A stretch of 64,000 nt of DNA, from NCBI RefSeq assembly GCF_004366595.1, contig NZ_SORE01000010.1, forward strand, positions 62,001-126,000, read 5' to 3'. The DNA comes from Paraburkholderia rhizosphaerae (GTDB taxonomy: Bacteria > Pseudomonadota > Gammaproteobacteria > Burkholderiales > Burkholderiaceae). Below the pieces are notes generated by a model. That model made no database searches. It saw only the letters and a list, made by a program, of their open reading frames with translations, and was not told the origin of the DNA. The translations under genes were made by a program, and so were the position numbers. Below, one piece after another: positions 40,056 through 50,339 of the stretch. The first letter of the stretch is position 1. Each line of letters begins with the position of its first letter.

Positions 40056-41393
40056 TTATTCGCGCGCCGACGTGGAGCGGCGCGAGCGCCCCGCTCCCTG
40101 ATACTCCGGCAACGTATCGACCGTTTTGCCGGTCGCCTTCGCGTAGAGCGGCAACATGTCGGACAGGCGTTTCATGATGTCCTGGCGGCGCGCGGTCGTG
40201 TACGGGTGCACGTAGATAAAGCCCTGATCGCGATTGCCGCGCGTCGCGACCGCGAGCTTGTCCCATAACGTGATCGCCGCGCGCGGATCGTACCCGCCGC
40301 GTGACGCGACTTCGCTGCCGATTACGTCCGCTTCGGTTTCATCGGCGGCTTCGTACTTCATATCTTCAAGTTGCGAGCCGATGCCAAGCGGCGACGCGCC
40401 GAGGTCGGCCAGGCCGAATAGCTGCGGAATCTGGCCCGAACCCAGTTGCACCGCCTGCTGCTCGCCCAGACGTTCGCGTGCATGCTCGCGCAGCGCGTGT
40501 GCGATTTCATGGCCGATCAGCATGCCGAGTTCGTTGTCGTTCAGTTTGACGCGATCGAGCATCCCGCTGTAGACGATGATCTTCCCGCCCGGTAGACAGT
40601 ACATGCGGATATCCGGCGAACGAATTACCGCGACATCCCATTTCCAATGCTTCGTGCGATCGCTCCACTTCAGCGAATACGGGATCAGCTTGTCGGTAAT
40701 CGTGCGAACGCGGATCACGCGCGCGTCGGTCGGCGGATACAGACGATGCGCGTGCGCCGCGCCGCGCACGATCTGATCGAACTCTTCGGCCGCCTGGCTT
40801 TCGAGCATCGACGATGGAATCAGATTGCGGAATACACCGAGGCCGCCGTAGCGCACTTGCGGGGTCGGCTGGAAAGGTGTTGAGGTCGCGCTTGCGCTGG
40901 ATGGCGCGGACGCCGGGCCGGCATTAACCGCCGACGCGCTGGAAGCCGCGGCGGTTTCGGGCTTAGGCACCGCGGGTGCGCTTGCGCCGCTTGCGCCGCT
41001 TGCGCCACCCCCCGGCGCGTTCGCTGCTGCCGGAGGAGCATTCGGCGCGCTGCCAGTCACGCTGCTGGCAGCGCTGTTGGCCGCACCGGGCGCCTTCGCC
41101 GCAGGAGTGGAGGTTGCGTTTGCTGCTGGGCCAGCGGCTGCGGTCGGTGCTGCGGTCGGTGCCGCGTTTGCTGCCGGATTGGCGCCGGCACTCGCAGCCG
41201 ACCCTGCGGACGCATCCGCCGCAAGCGCCCCCTGCGATGCGGCGTATGCGCCACCGCCGCAGACCAGCACCATCATCAAATGCATCAGACGAAAACGCCT
41301 TTTGCGCGCATCAGTTCGCAACCCGACGGGCAAGTACGACCCATCCAGCCCAACCAGCCTGCCTTTCGCGCATCGCCGAACACACTTCGTCAC
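40056..41393 (-). CDS. M48-family metalloprotease, exported or membrane-anchored
   Basis: This protein of about 445 residues has an N-terminal basic, then hydrophobic segment (RKRRFRLMHLMMVLVCGGGAY). A 130-residue Ala/Pro/Ser-rich linker follows, then an M48 peptidase domain with HEIAH at 295-299 and the downstream Glu in ADETEADVIG. The start is GTG at 41393: GGAGGA lies 7 bases upstream and the codon overlaps the ampG stop (GTGA). An earlier frame start would lie within ampG. It probably works in envelope quality control, like BepA/LoiP-type proteases. Confidence 0.85.
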   Translation of the reverse strand: MTKCVRRCAKGRLVGLDGSYLPVGLRTDARKRRFRLMHLMMVLVCGGGAYAASQGALAADASAGSAASAGANPAANAAPTAAPTAAAGPAANATSTPAAKAPGAANSAASSVTGSAPNAPPAAANAPGGGASGASGASAPAVPKPETAAASSASAVNAGPASAPSSASATSTPFQPTPQVRYGGLGVFRNLIPSSMLESQAAEEFDQIVRGAAHAHRLYPPTDARVIRVRTITDKLIPYSLKWSDRTKHWKWDVAVIRSPDIRMYCLPGGKIIVYSGMLDRVKLNDNELGMLIGHEIAHALREHARERLGEQQAVQLGSGQIPQLFGLADLGASPLGIGSQLEDMKYEAADETEADVIGSEVASRGGYDPRAAITLWDKLAVATRGNRDQGFIYVHPYTTARRQDIMKRLSDMLPLYAKATGKTVDTLPEYQGAGRSRRSTSARE

Positions 41394-42784
41394 GAGCGCC
41401 TCCTCCACGGAGCAATCCGGAACAAAAGTAGCATACCGGGCACGGCGAGGAGGGTGCAGGCAATGAAGTAATGGGCCCAACCGAACTGCGCGACGACAAA
41501 GCCGCTCGCGGCCGACGCCAGCGTGCGCGGCACCGACGCGAGACTGGTGAACAGCGCGAACTGCGTCGCCGTGTAACGCGGGTCCGTCGTGCTGGCGATA
41601 TACGCGGTGAACGCGGCCAGCGTGAGGCCCGTGGTGAAGGTCTCGAACCCGTAGACGATCGCGAGTGCCAGCAGCTTTGGATCGAGTTGCACCGTTTTGC
41701 CGATACCGAGCGAGGCCATCAGCTCAGTCAGGTTCTGGCCAAGCGATACGATGAAGTGATAGGCCGGTGCGAGTTCCGGCGTGCCTTGGCCGATCTGCGC
41801 GAGCCACGCAAAGCCGAGCGTCGACATCATTTGCAGGAATCCGAAGATCCACAGCCCGCGGCCGATGCCGATCTTCATCAGCCAGATGCCGCCGATAATG
41901 CCGCCCGCGAGGCTCGCGCCGAATGCGGTGGTTTTAGCGATCACGCCAATGTCGGTGCGCGAGAAGCCGATGTCCAGAAAGAACGACGTCGATAGCGTGG
42001 TGGCCATCACGTCGCCGAGTTTGTACAGGAAGATAAAGCTCAGCACCAACAGCGCACCGAGCCAGCCGTCGCGCTGGATAAACTCGCGAAACGGCTCGAC
42101 CACCGCCTCACGCAGATTCTTCGGCGGTGCGCCGTGCACTTCGGGCTCGCGCACGACGAGCGTCATGATCATGCCCGGCAACATGAACGCGGCGGTGAAC
42201 GCAAACACAGTCGCCCACGGCAGGTGATCGGACAGAATCAACGCGAGCGACCCCGGTATGAGCGCCGCGATCTTGTACGCGTTCACATGCACTGCGTTGC
42301 CGAGTCCTTGCTCGGTATCGCGCAGCAGTTCGCGCCGGTACGCGTCGATTACGATGTCCTGACTCGCGCCGAAGAACGCAACGAGCGCGGTGAGCGCGGC
42401 CACCGTCCAGATCGATTCGCGCGGCGAAACGATGCCAAGCGAAGCGATTGCACCGGCCACCAGAATTTGCGTGACGAGCATCCAGCCGCGCCGTCGTCCT
42501 GGTCTCCAGCCGGGCAGACGTGGAACGAAGCGGTCCATCAACGGCGCCCAGATGAATTTCCACGTATACGGGAACTGGATCAGCGCGAACAGGCCGATTT
42601 CCTTCAGATTGACGCCTTCGGAACGCAGCCACGCCTGCACGAGATAGACAAGCGTGAACAGCGGCAGGCCCGACGTAAAACCGAGAAAGACGCAGATCAG
42701 CATGCGCGCGTTCAGAAACGCGCGCCAGCCGGCATGTTCTACGTGAGCGTCAAGTGCGGGTGCCTCGTGTGGCGGGTTCGACAT
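41390..42784 (-). CDS. ampG: AmpG-family muropeptide permease
   Basis: This 464-residue major-facilitator protein has about twelve hydrophobic segments and AmpG features (FLGFTSGLPLFTLVYLVQAW, WKFIWAPLMDRF, GASQDIVIDAYR). It imports anhydromuropeptides from the periplasm for wall recycling. It lies 12 bases after metW and overlaps the M48 protease gene, so a four-gene metX-metW-ampG-M48 operon is likely. Confidence 0.9.
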   Translation of the reverse strand: MSNPPHEAPALDAHVEHAGWRAFLNARMLICVFLGFTSGLPLFTLVYLVQAWLRSEGVNLKEIGLFALIQFPYTWKFIWAPLMDRFVPRLPGWRPGRRRGWMLVTQILVAGAIASLGIVSPRESIWTVAALTALVAFFGASQDIVIDAYRRELLRDTEQGLGNAVHVNAYKIAALIPGSLALILSDHLPWATVFAFTAAFMLPGMIMTLVVREPEVHGAPPKNLREAVVEPFREFIQRDGWLGALLVLSFIFLYKLGDVMATTLSTSFFLDIGFSRTDIGVIAKTTAFGASLAGGIIGGIWLMKIGIGRGLWIFGFLQMMSTLGFAWLAQIGQGTPELAPAYHFIVSLGQNLTELMASLGIGKTVQLDPKLLALAIVYGFETFTTGLTLAAFTAYIASTTDPRYTATQFALFTSLASVPRTLASAASGFVVAQFGWAHYFIACTLLAVPGMLLLFRIAPWRRRS

Positions 42785-42796
42785 GGGCAGTTGGCG

Positions 42797-43405
42797 TTAG
42801 ATTTTCTTGACGCGATAGACCGCAAGACTACCACGCCAGTTCACGCCCCAACGCACGGTCTGGCCATCGTGCAGCACGACCCGGTCGAGAATTTCGATGC
42901 CCACTTCGGGCGCGAGCGCTTCGAAATCTTTAATCGTCAGCACGCGCACGTTCGGTGTGTTGTGCCATTGATAAGGCAGCGACTTCGATACCGGCATCCG
43001 ACCCTGCATCACCTTAAGCCGATGCGGCCAGTAGCCGAAGTTCGGGAATGACACGATGCATTGCTTGCCGACGCGTACCGTTTCGCGCAGGATCGCGGCG
43101 GTCTGGTGAATCGTCTGCAGCGTTTGCGACAGGATCGCGAAATCGAAGCTGCCGTCTTCGAACAGACGCAGTCCGTCTTCGAGATTCTGCTGGATCACGT
43201 TGACGCCGTTCTTCGTCGCGGCCAGCACCCCCGCGTCGTTGATCTCGATGCCGTAGCCCTGCACTTCGAGCTCTTCGGTCAGCAACGACAGCAGCGAGCC
43301 GTCGCCGCAGCCGAGGTCCAGCACCGTCGCGCGCGGCTCGACCCAGCGCGCGATCGCGCGGAAGTCCACGCGAGTCGAGAGAATGTCGAAGGCTTGCTGG
43401 TTCAT
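42797..43405 (-). CDS. metW: Methionine biosynthesis protein MetW
   Basis: This 202-residue protein has a SAM-methyltransferase fold ([12 protein letters not shown]). It is encoded in an ATGA overlap with metX. Family knowledge indicates it supports MetX acyltransferase activity. The PHVRVL-like C-terminal block and FPNFGYW are typical of MetW. Confidence 0.95.
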   Translation of the reverse strand: MNQQAFDILSTRVDFRAIARWVEPRATVLDLGCGDGSLLSLLTEELEVQGYGIEINDAGVLAATKNGVNVIQQNLEDGLRLFEDGSFDFAILSQTLQTIHQTAAILRETVRVGKQCIVSFPNFGYWPHRLKVMQGRMPVSKSLPYQWHNTPNVRVLTIKDFEALAPEVGIEILDRVVLHDGQTVRWGVNWRGSLAVYRVKKI

Positions 43406-44547
43406 GCGTTCACCTCGAGCGCGATGCGTTCATAGTAGGCGCGCATCAGGTTGTGATAGCGCGCATCGTCGAGCAGGAACGCGTCGTGGCCGTGCGGCGC
43501 GTCGATTTCACCGTACGTCACATGGCGCTTGTGATCGAGCAGCGCCTTGACAAGCTCTCGCGAGCGCGCGGGCGCGAAACGCCAGTCCGTCGTGAAGCTG
43601 GCAATCAGATACTTCGCTTTGGTGTGCGCAAGTGCTGCGGTCAGGTCGCCATCGAACGCTTTGGCCGGGTCGAAGTAGTCGAGCGCGCGGGTAATCAGCA
43701 AATACGTGTTCGCGTCGAAGTAGTCCGCGAACTTGTCGCCCTGATAACGCAGGTAGGACTCCACTTCGAATTCGACATCGAAGCTGAAGTTGTACGCGTC
43801 GAGTGCGCCTTCCGCACGACGCAGCGCACGGCCGAATTTTGCGGCCATGTCGTCATCGGACAGATACGTAATGTGGCCGATCATGCGCGCGACGCGCAGG
43901 CCCCGTTTGGGCTTCACGCCGTGCGCGTAGTAGTCGCCGCCGTGAAAGTCCGGGTCCGACAGGATCGCCGAGCGCGCGACTTCGTTGAACGCAATATTCT
44001 GCGCGGACAGTTTCGGTGTGGACGCAACCACGATGCAGTGCGCGACGCGCTCCGGGTACATCGTGCTCCACGCGAGCGCCTGCATGCCGCCGAGGCTGCC
44101 GCCCATCACCGCGGCGAAGCGCTCGATGCCGAACGCGTCCGCGACGCGCGCCTGCGCATTCACCCAGTCTTCGACGGTGACGACCGGAAAGCTCGCGCCA
44201 TACGGCCGCCCGGTCGACGGGTCGATGCTCATCGGTCCGGTCGAGCCGAAGCACGAGCCGAGATTGTTCACGCCGATCACGAAGAAGCGGTTCGTATCGA
44301 GCGGCTTGCCGGGGCCGACCATGTTGTCCCACCAGCCGACATCCTTCGGATTGTCCGCGTACACGCCCGCCACATGATGCGATGCGTTCAGCGCGTGGCA
44401 GACGAGCACCGCATTGCTGCGTGCGCTGTTGAGCGTGCCGTAGGTTTCGACCATCAGGTCGTAGCCGGCGAGCGAACTGCCGTTCTGCATCTGCAGCGGC
44501 TCGGGGAAATGCATTTTCTGTGGAGCGACGATCCCGATCGATTCCAT
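43402..44547 (-). CDS. metX: Homoserine O-acyltransferase MetX
   Basis: This 381-residue alpha/beta-hydrolase enzyme acylates homoserine, the first committed step of methionine synthesis. The nucleophile is Ser151 in [11 protein letters not shown], with His in [11 protein letters not shown]. Whether it uses acetyl- or succinyl-CoA cannot be decided by eye. MetX partnered with MetW in Burkholderia is usually listed as the succinyl type. The ATG has AGGCGG 5 bases upstream. The 5' leader carries a SAM-II riboswitch, so expression should fall when SAM is plentiful. Confidence 0.95.
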   Translation of the reverse strand: MESIGIVAPQKMHFPEPLQMQNGSSLAGYDLMVETYGTLNSARSNAVLVCHALNASHHVAGVYADNPKDVGWWDNMVGPGKPLDTNRFFVIGVNNLGSCFGSTGPMSIDPSTGRPYGASFPVVTVEDWVNAQARVADAFGIERFAAVMGGSLGGMQALAWSTMYPERVAHCIVVASTPKLSAQNIAFNEVARSAILSDPDFHGGDYYAHGVKPKRGLRVARMIGHITYLSDDDMAAKFGRALRRAEGALDAYNFSFDVEFEVESYLRYQGDKFADYFDANTYLLITRALDYFDPAKAFDGDLTAALAHTKAKYLIASFTTDWRFAPARSRELVKALLDHKRHVTYGEIDAPHGHDAFLLDDARYHNLMRAYYERIALEVNA

Positions 44548-44810
44548 TTATTCCGCCTGTGGCAACGACTGGACGGCTAAACGGTGTCGGCGATGCGCAA
44601 AAGAGGCGATGTGTGCGCGCTGACGACCTCTTTAGCCGCATTTATGTGAACCGCGGACAGTGTTGTCCGCGAGGTTCGCGCGCCCGCAATCGAGTCAGCA
44701 AATCGGCGCGTTGTTGCAACGTTAAAGCGTCATTCGTTGCAACGATCAGACGAAGAGTATAGCGGAAAATCCGCTGCGGCTGCGTCGGCAGGCGCATCAG
44801 TGCCGCTGCG
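44548..44810 (-). promoter_or_regulatory. metX leader region
   Basis: Reading toward metX: a TATACT -10 (complement of 44757-44762) without a clear -35; a hairpin from two copies of the palindrome GTTGCAAC (44736-44743 and 44713-44720); the SAM-II core (44627-44710); a segment complementary to both the aptamer end and the metX ribosome site (44599-44608); and the ribosome site AGGCGG (44553-44558). The leader would be about 205 bases long. Confidence 0.6.
44627..44710 (-). promoter_or_regulatory. SAM-II riboswitch upstream of metX
   Basis: On the minus strand, P1 is CGCGCC (44710-44705) with GGCGCG (44684-44679). The loop reads GATTT...ATTGCG, as in known SAM-II RNAs. After P1 an extra 12-bp hairpin is inserted (44677-44648: a 4-bp part, a 2-base bulge, an 8-bp part and an ACAC loop). 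Then come the conserved ATAAATG (44645-44639) and GGCTAAAGAGG (44637-44627). CTC in the loop can pair with GAG to form the P2 pseudoknot. From memory of the 52-base metX SAM-II structure, the match at conserved positions is close. SAM binding should repress metX. Confidence 0.8.
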
Positions 44811-45638
44811 TCATTGCAGGATCAGCAGCAGTTGTGCATCCGCGTGCTCGCCCGGTGCGCGCGCGAAGCCGCTTCGCACATAGCGATGCCAGCGCCCAAT
44901 AATGTAGCTAAGCAGCAGATTCGCGCGCACGGCAGGATCGTAGCCAGCCGGCAGCGGCACCGCGATGTCGTCCGTTCCTGTGCCCGGACTCGCCGTCGGC
45001 CGGTTCGGCGCGGCGTCCTGACCATCGGCTGCGTCATCATCATCGCCGACGCGTACCGCGCTCGCCGCTGGCACCGCATTGGCGAGGTTGCCGTTCTGCC
45101 CGTTCGCCTCCATGATGCCTACCCGCAGGCATTGCTTCAGCGATGTCTCGATGCGTTCCAGTATCTGGTTCACCCGCTCGGTCAGCCGCTCATGCTCGCC
45201 GACCAGCGCTTCGCAGGTCAGTACGCGGGTCATGCCGGGGTTTTTTGCCGAGAAATTCAGCAAGGTCAGCGCGATCGCGCGCGCCTGCAGTACGCCGTTC
45301 GGCTCCTTCGTCACGATCTGGTTGATCAGGCCGAACAGCGTCTGCTCGATAAACTCGATCAGCCCCTCGAACATTTGCGCCTTGCTCGCAAAGTGCCGGT
45401 ACAACGCGGCTTCGGAGACGCCGAGACGCGCGGCCAACGCCGCTGTCGTGATCTTTTCGTTTTTCGGCGCTTCGAGCATTGCCGCGAGCGTTTGCAGAAT
45501 ATGCACCCGGCGCTCGCCCGGCTTCAGGCGCGTCGCGCGGGCGCCGTTGCCGTTCGTATCGGCGGCGCTGTGCGGTTCTCCAGGTTGGTCCGGCTGGTCT
45601 TCGGTTACGGCCTCGTCATGCTTGCGGATCGGCTGCAT
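44811..45638 (-). CDS. slmA: Nucleoid occlusion factor SlmA (TetR fold)
   Basis: This 275-residue protein resembles SlmA, which blocks FtsZ rings over the nucleoid. The helix-turn-helix TTAALAARLGVSEAALYRHF and FEGLIEFIEQTLFGLINQI match closely. It is longer than E. coli SlmA (198 residues), with an N-terminal Asp/Gln-rich extension of about 40 residues and an acidic, Gly/Ala-rich insert of about 50 residues (VGDDDDAADGQDAAPN) before the last helices. The start at 45638 has AAGGGA upstream. It overlaps the end of the HAD gene by 34 bases. Confidence 0.88.
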   Translation of the reverse strand: MQPIRKHDEAVTEDQPDQPGEPHSAADTNGNGARATRLKPGERRVHILQTLAAMLEAPKNEKITTAALAARLGVSEAALYRHFASKAQMFEGLIEFIEQTLFGLINQIVTKEPNGVLQARAIALTLLNFSAKNPGMTRVLTCEALVGEHERLTERVNQILERIETSLKQCLRVGIMEANGQNGNLANAVPAASAVRVGDDDDAADGQDAAPNRPTASPGTGTDDIAVPLPAGYDPAVRANLLLSYIIGRWHRYVRSGFARAPGEHADAQLLLILQ

Positions 45639-46393
45639 GTCTGTCGTCCCTTCAGTCGCGCCGAGCGGTTGCCCAGTCGTAGCGATTTTAACGAACGAAT
45701 GCGCAGGTCGACATAATGCGGGCGCCCCGTGCCCGGCAACCGCGCCGGACCGCCGTCCGTGCGCGTCCGGCGCGGCAGATGACCGACGATCCACACCGTG
45801 CGCAAGCCGAGCCGCTTGTAGCTTTTCAGGTGCCCACGCGTGTCTTCGACGAGGATCGCATCTGCAAGGCGCACGTTCGCCTCGCGCATTGCTTTGCGCA
45901 GCATCGCCGGGTCGGGCTTCGCACGCCAGCCGCGGCGATCGCGCATATGCTCGACCGCGATCACGCGCTCGAACAGCCGCTCGATGCGCAATTCCGCCAG
46001 CACCGCGCGAGCGTAGGCCTGCGGGCCGTTGGTCAGCACGATCTTGCGGCCCGGCAGCGCGGCGATCAGACGCGCGAGGCCGCGTTCGCTGCGCAGCATC
46101 GTGCGCAGATCGGGGAATGTGTGCACGACTTTCAGGAAATCGTGAGGGTCGACCGGGTGATGGCGCGTCAGACCCAGCAGCGTCGCGCCGTAACGTTGCG
46201 TATAGCCGACGCGCAGTCGGTCGGCTTCCTCATGTTCGACTTGCAGCGCATCGATGATGTACTGCGTCATCGCGGTGTTGATCGCGGGGAAGATTGCGTG
46301 GGATGCGCGGTGCAGCGTGTTGTCGAGATCGAACAGCCAGACCGGGTGGCCGGCCTCGATGCGCGGGCGGCGTTTTTCGTGGGCAGGGCGCAT
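45605..46393 (-). CDS. HAD-family hydrolase (pyrimidine 5'-nucleotidase type)
   Basis: This protein of about 262 residues has HAD motif I (VWLFDLDNTLH), motif II (IVLTNGPQ), the Lys of motif III (RAKPDPAML) and motif IV (ILVEDTRGHLKS). Overall it resembles the yeast SDT1-like pyrimidine nucleotidases found in betaproteobacteria. The start at 46393 (MRPAHEKRRPRIEAG) lacks a good ribosome site, so the exact start is uncertain. Its last 34 bases lie inside slmA, suggesting coupled translation. Confidence 0.87.
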   Translation of the reverse strand: MRPAHEKRRPRIEAGHPVWLFDLDNTLHRASHAIFPAINTAMTQYIIDALQVEHEEADRLRVGYTQRYGATLLGLTRHHPVDPHDFLKVVHTFPDLRTMLRSERGLARLIAALPGRKIVLTNGPQAYARAVLAELRIERLFERVIAVEHMRDRRGWRAKPDPAMLRKAMREANVRLADAILVEDTRGHLKSYKRLGLRTVWIVGHLPRRTRTDGGPARLPGTGRPHYVDLRIRSLKSLRLGNRSARLKGRQTCSRSASMTRP

Positions 46394-46805
46394 GGTTTGA
46401 ATAGGTGTACCGGGCGGTCGGCGCTGGCCCGGCGCAGCGGTATGCGATGCTTCGAGCCGCCGGTTTGCGCGGCAGGTGAACACGCGAACGACTGCGCCGT
46501 TGCGCGAAGGCATCAGTATGACGCGTATCTTGCGTGTTGCGGCGTCGGGCCGGGTGTCTGGACTTGCGCTTTGGGCTTGGGGCGACGCGGGACACGGGCG
46601 TGATGAATGCGTCGAAGGCGGCGCGGGAAGCCGCGTGGACAGCGGCCTCGCATACCAGCGGATGAGGCCGGCGCGCGGATCAGAAGGTCCGCATGCTGGC
46701 CAGGCTCGCGGCGAACTGGATACCGAAGTGCGCAAGCATGCGGCTCAATGCGAGGCTTAGTGCGCGGCCCGATGCGCAGGCCGCCATGCATACCGAATGC
46801 GCCGC
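46394..46805. other. Intergenic region between argB and the HAD gene
   Basis: This 412-base region between two minus-strand genes shows no terminator hairpin, clear promoter or credible gene. Short open frames on both strands lack ribosome sites. I see nothing definite in it. Confidence 0.5.
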
Positions 46806-47912
<1,107 letters not shown>

Positions 47913-47925
47913 TCATCGTGCCTAC

Positions 47926-48198
47926 ATGAATCCGACTGCTACCCGATCGGCCGCCACGTCCGAGGGACCCCAATCGCCACAATCGCGCGAGCCGAAAAGC
48001 GGGCGGTGTCCGCGTTGCGGCCGCTCGTTCGACTGCGGGAAAGACGCGCACGCCACCGACTGCTGGTGTCGCGCGATGCCGCCGCTGCCCGCCGACCGGC
48101 TGAAGCCGGGCAGCCGCTGCCTGTGCCCGGAGTGCCTCGCGGAGGAAATCGCGCGTGCACAGGATGATCCGGCGGCGGCCGCTGCGACCGGCGATTGA
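47926..48198 (+). CDS. Cysteine-rich CWC-family protein
   Basis: This 90-residue protein contains CPRCGRSFDCG, a CWC motif and CLCPECLAEEI, the arrangement of the small cysteine-rich CWC family (about nine Cys in 60 residues). It probably binds zinc or another metal. Function is unknown. The upstream gene argB is divergent. regB follows 113 bases later in the same direction. Confidence 0.82.
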   Translation: MNPTATRSAATSEGPQSPQSREPKSGRCPRCGRSFDCGKDAHATDCWCRAMPPLPADRLKPGSRCLCPECLAEEIARAQDDPAAAAATGD

Positions 48199-48311
48199 CG
48201 TTTCGGCATGACGCGCGCGGTGGACTGGCTTCATCTGTTGCGTCAGTGACACAATGACGCGGCGCATTTTCAGGGGCCCGAACCGGCCCTTTCAGCGGTT
48301 AAACTGACACG

Positions 48312-49613
48312 ATGCAACGCATCACGGTCACCGGCCGGGTCAATCTCGGACATCTTTTCTGGCTGCGCAGCCTCGCCATCATCGGCCAGCTGCTGACCAT
48401 CGCGTTCGTCCAGATTTTCGTCGGCGTGACCTTACCGCTGCCCGCGATGCTGCTCGTAATCGGCCTCGAGGTGGTTTTCAACGGCTTTACATGGATTCGC
48501 GTCGCGCAGCAGCGGCCCGAGTCGAACCTCGAACTGTTCGGGCAGATCTGGGTCGATCTGGGCGCGCTGTCGGCGCTGCTGTTTCTGTCCGGTGGCACCA
48601 CCAACCCATTCGTCTCGCTGTACCTGCCATCGCTCGCGATCGCCGCGGCCGTGCTGCCGTGGCACCTGATGATCTGGCTCGCCGCGTTCGCGGTCGCATG
48701 CTACGCAGTGCTCGGTTTCGAGTCCGTGCCGCTGAATCTGGACAATCCCGCGAACCTGTTCGACTACTACCGCGCCGGCATGTGGGTGAACTTTACGGTC
48801 AGCGTAGGGTTGATCGCGTGGTTCGTCGCGCGTATGTCGCAAGCGCTGCGTCAGCGCGACGCGGCGCTCGGCGATGCGCAACAGCGGCTGCTGCGCGACG
48901 AGCGCGCGGTCGCGCTCGGCGTGCAGGCGGCGACGGTCGCGCACGAAATCGGCACACCGCTTTCGACGATTGCGATGCTCACCGAAGAGTTGCGCGACGC
49001 GGCGCGTACCGACGCGGCACTGAAACCCTATGCAGCCGATTTCGATCTGCTCGAACAGCAAATGTCGATGTGCACGTCCGCGCTCGCACGGCTGCGCAGC
49101 CGCGCATCGACGCCGGGCAGCCGCCAGACGGTCGGCGAGTGGCTCGATTCGTTTATCCAGCAATGGCGGCTGCGCCATCCGCATGTCGAGCTCGACACGC
49201 TCGCCGCGGCGCCAGCCGGCGCGGTACTCGACGACACGGTCGCGGTCGGCCAGATCCTGACCATTCTGCTCGACAACGCCGCGCGTGCAAGCCGCGATCA
49301 CGTCACATTGAAAGCGTCGCTGGTGCAGCCCGAAGGCGTGATCGAATTCGAAGTGTGTGATGCCGGGCCCGGCATCCCTTCATCGCTGCGCGGTTCGCTC
49401 GGCTCCGCGCCGGTGGATAGCACACAGGGTGGGCACGGCGTGGGCCTCTATCTCGCGTTTTCAGCGGCGGCGCGGCTAGGCGGCCTGATCGAACTAACTG
49501 ACGTGCAGGAAAAGCGGCCGCGCGGCACCCGCGCGGTGCTGCGGCTGCCAGTGGCGGCATTCGATTTATCCGGCGCGGGCGCCGCGCCGTCCAACAAGGA
49601 GAAGCAGGCATGA
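48312..49613 (+). CDS. regB: Redox sensor histidine kinase RegB/PrrB type
   Basis: This 433-residue kinase has about six membrane helices in its N-terminal half and the quinone-linked motif SGGTTNPF (93-100) characteristic of RegB/PrrB. His211 lies in ATVAHEIGTPLSTIAML, followed by an N-box (ILTILLDNAARAS) and G-boxes (DAGPGIP, GGHGVGLYLAF). It likely reads the redox state of the quinone pool and phosphorylates the RegA protein encoded next, with which it overlaps by 4 bases (ATGA). Confidence 0.92.
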   Translation: MQRITVTGRVNLGHLFWLRSLAIIGQLLTIAFVQIFVGVTLPLPAMLLVIGLEVVFNGFTWIRVAQQRPESNLELFGQIWVDLGALSALLFLSGGTTNPFVSLYLPSLAIAAAVLPWHLMIWLAAFAVACYAVLGFESVPLNLDNPANLFDYYRAGMWVNFTVSVGLIAWFVARMSQALRQRDAALGDAQQRLLRDERAVALGVQAATVAHEIGTPLSTIAMLTEELRDAARTDAALKPYAADFDLLEQQMSMCTSALARLRSRASTPGSRQTVGEWLDSFIQQWRLRHPHVELDTLAAAPAGAVLDDTVAVGQILTILLDNAARASRDHVTLKASLVQPEGVIEFEVCDAGPGIPSSLRGSLGSAPVDSTQGGHGVGLYLAFSAAARLGGLIELTDVQEKRPRGTRAVLRLPVAAFDLSGAGAAPSNKEKQA

Positions 49614-50152
49614 GCGACATGAATTTCCTCGTGGTCGACGATGACGAGGTGTTCTCCGGCATTCTCGCGCGCGGTCTCACGCGGCGCGGCTATACGGTGG
49701 CTGAGGCGCACAACGCCGACGACGCGATTCGCCTTGCGAACCAGCAGAAGTTCGGCCAGATCACGGTGGACCTGCATCTGGGCAAGGATTCCGGGCTCAA
49801 TCTGGTGGCGCCGCTGCGCGAATTGCAGCCGAATGCGCGGATGCTGGTGCTGACCGGCTACGCGAGTATCGCGACCGCGGTGCAGGCGGTGAAGGACGGT
49901 GCGGATAACTATCTGGCCAAGCCCGCTAATGTCGAGACGATTCTCGCGGCGCTGCAGAGCGAAGCGAGCGCGGTGCAAGCGGAGGAAGCGATCGAGCATC
50001 CGACACCGCTGTCGGTCGCGCGGCTTGAATGGGAGCATATCCAGCGGGTGCTAGCGGAGAACGGCGGCAATATCTCGGCGACCGCCCGCGCGTTGAACAT
50101 GCATCGGCGCACGTTGCAGCGCAAGCTCGCCAAGCGACCGGTCAAGCAGTAG
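49610..50152 (+). CDS. regA: Redox response regulator RegA/PrrA type
   Basis: This 180-residue regulator has a receiver domain with the acidic pocket VVDDDE and phospho-acceptor Asp54, and a C-terminal Fis-like helix-turn-helix (GNISATARALNMHRRTLQRK) that is almost invariant in RegA/PrrA/ActR. It controls respiration and carbon or nitrogen genes in response to redox state. Its start overlaps the regB stop. Confidence 0.93.
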   Translation: MSDMNFLVVDDDEVFSGILARGLTRRGYTVAEAHNADDAIRLANQQKFGQITVDLHLGKDSGLNLVAPLRELQPNARMLVLTGYASIATAVQAVKDGADNYLAKPANVETILAALQSEASAVQAEEAIEHPTPLSVARLEWEHIQRVLAENGGNISATARALNMHRRTLQRKLAKRPVKQ

Positions 50153-50227
50153 GAAAGCGGGGAGGAAGCGGTCGAAGCCGCTGAAGCGGATGAAGCAGCG
50201 GCGGGAGCCGAAGCACCACACCGCAAC

Positions 50228-50260
50228 GAAAAACGGGCGGCTTCTTATGAAGCCGCCCGT
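50228..50260 (-). terminator. Intrinsic terminator of hslVU
   Basis: ACGGGCGGCTTC pairs with GAAGCCGCCCGT around TTAT. The run of T follows only when read on the minus strand (complement of AAAAA at 50229-50233), so it belongs to hslU rather than regA. Confidence 0.82.
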
Positions 50261-50339
50261 CGTGTTCTCAACCAGCGCTCGTTCATGACGGTACTCATGA
50301 TCGAGCGCACGCCCGGCGCAATCCGCCGGAGCGTGCGAA

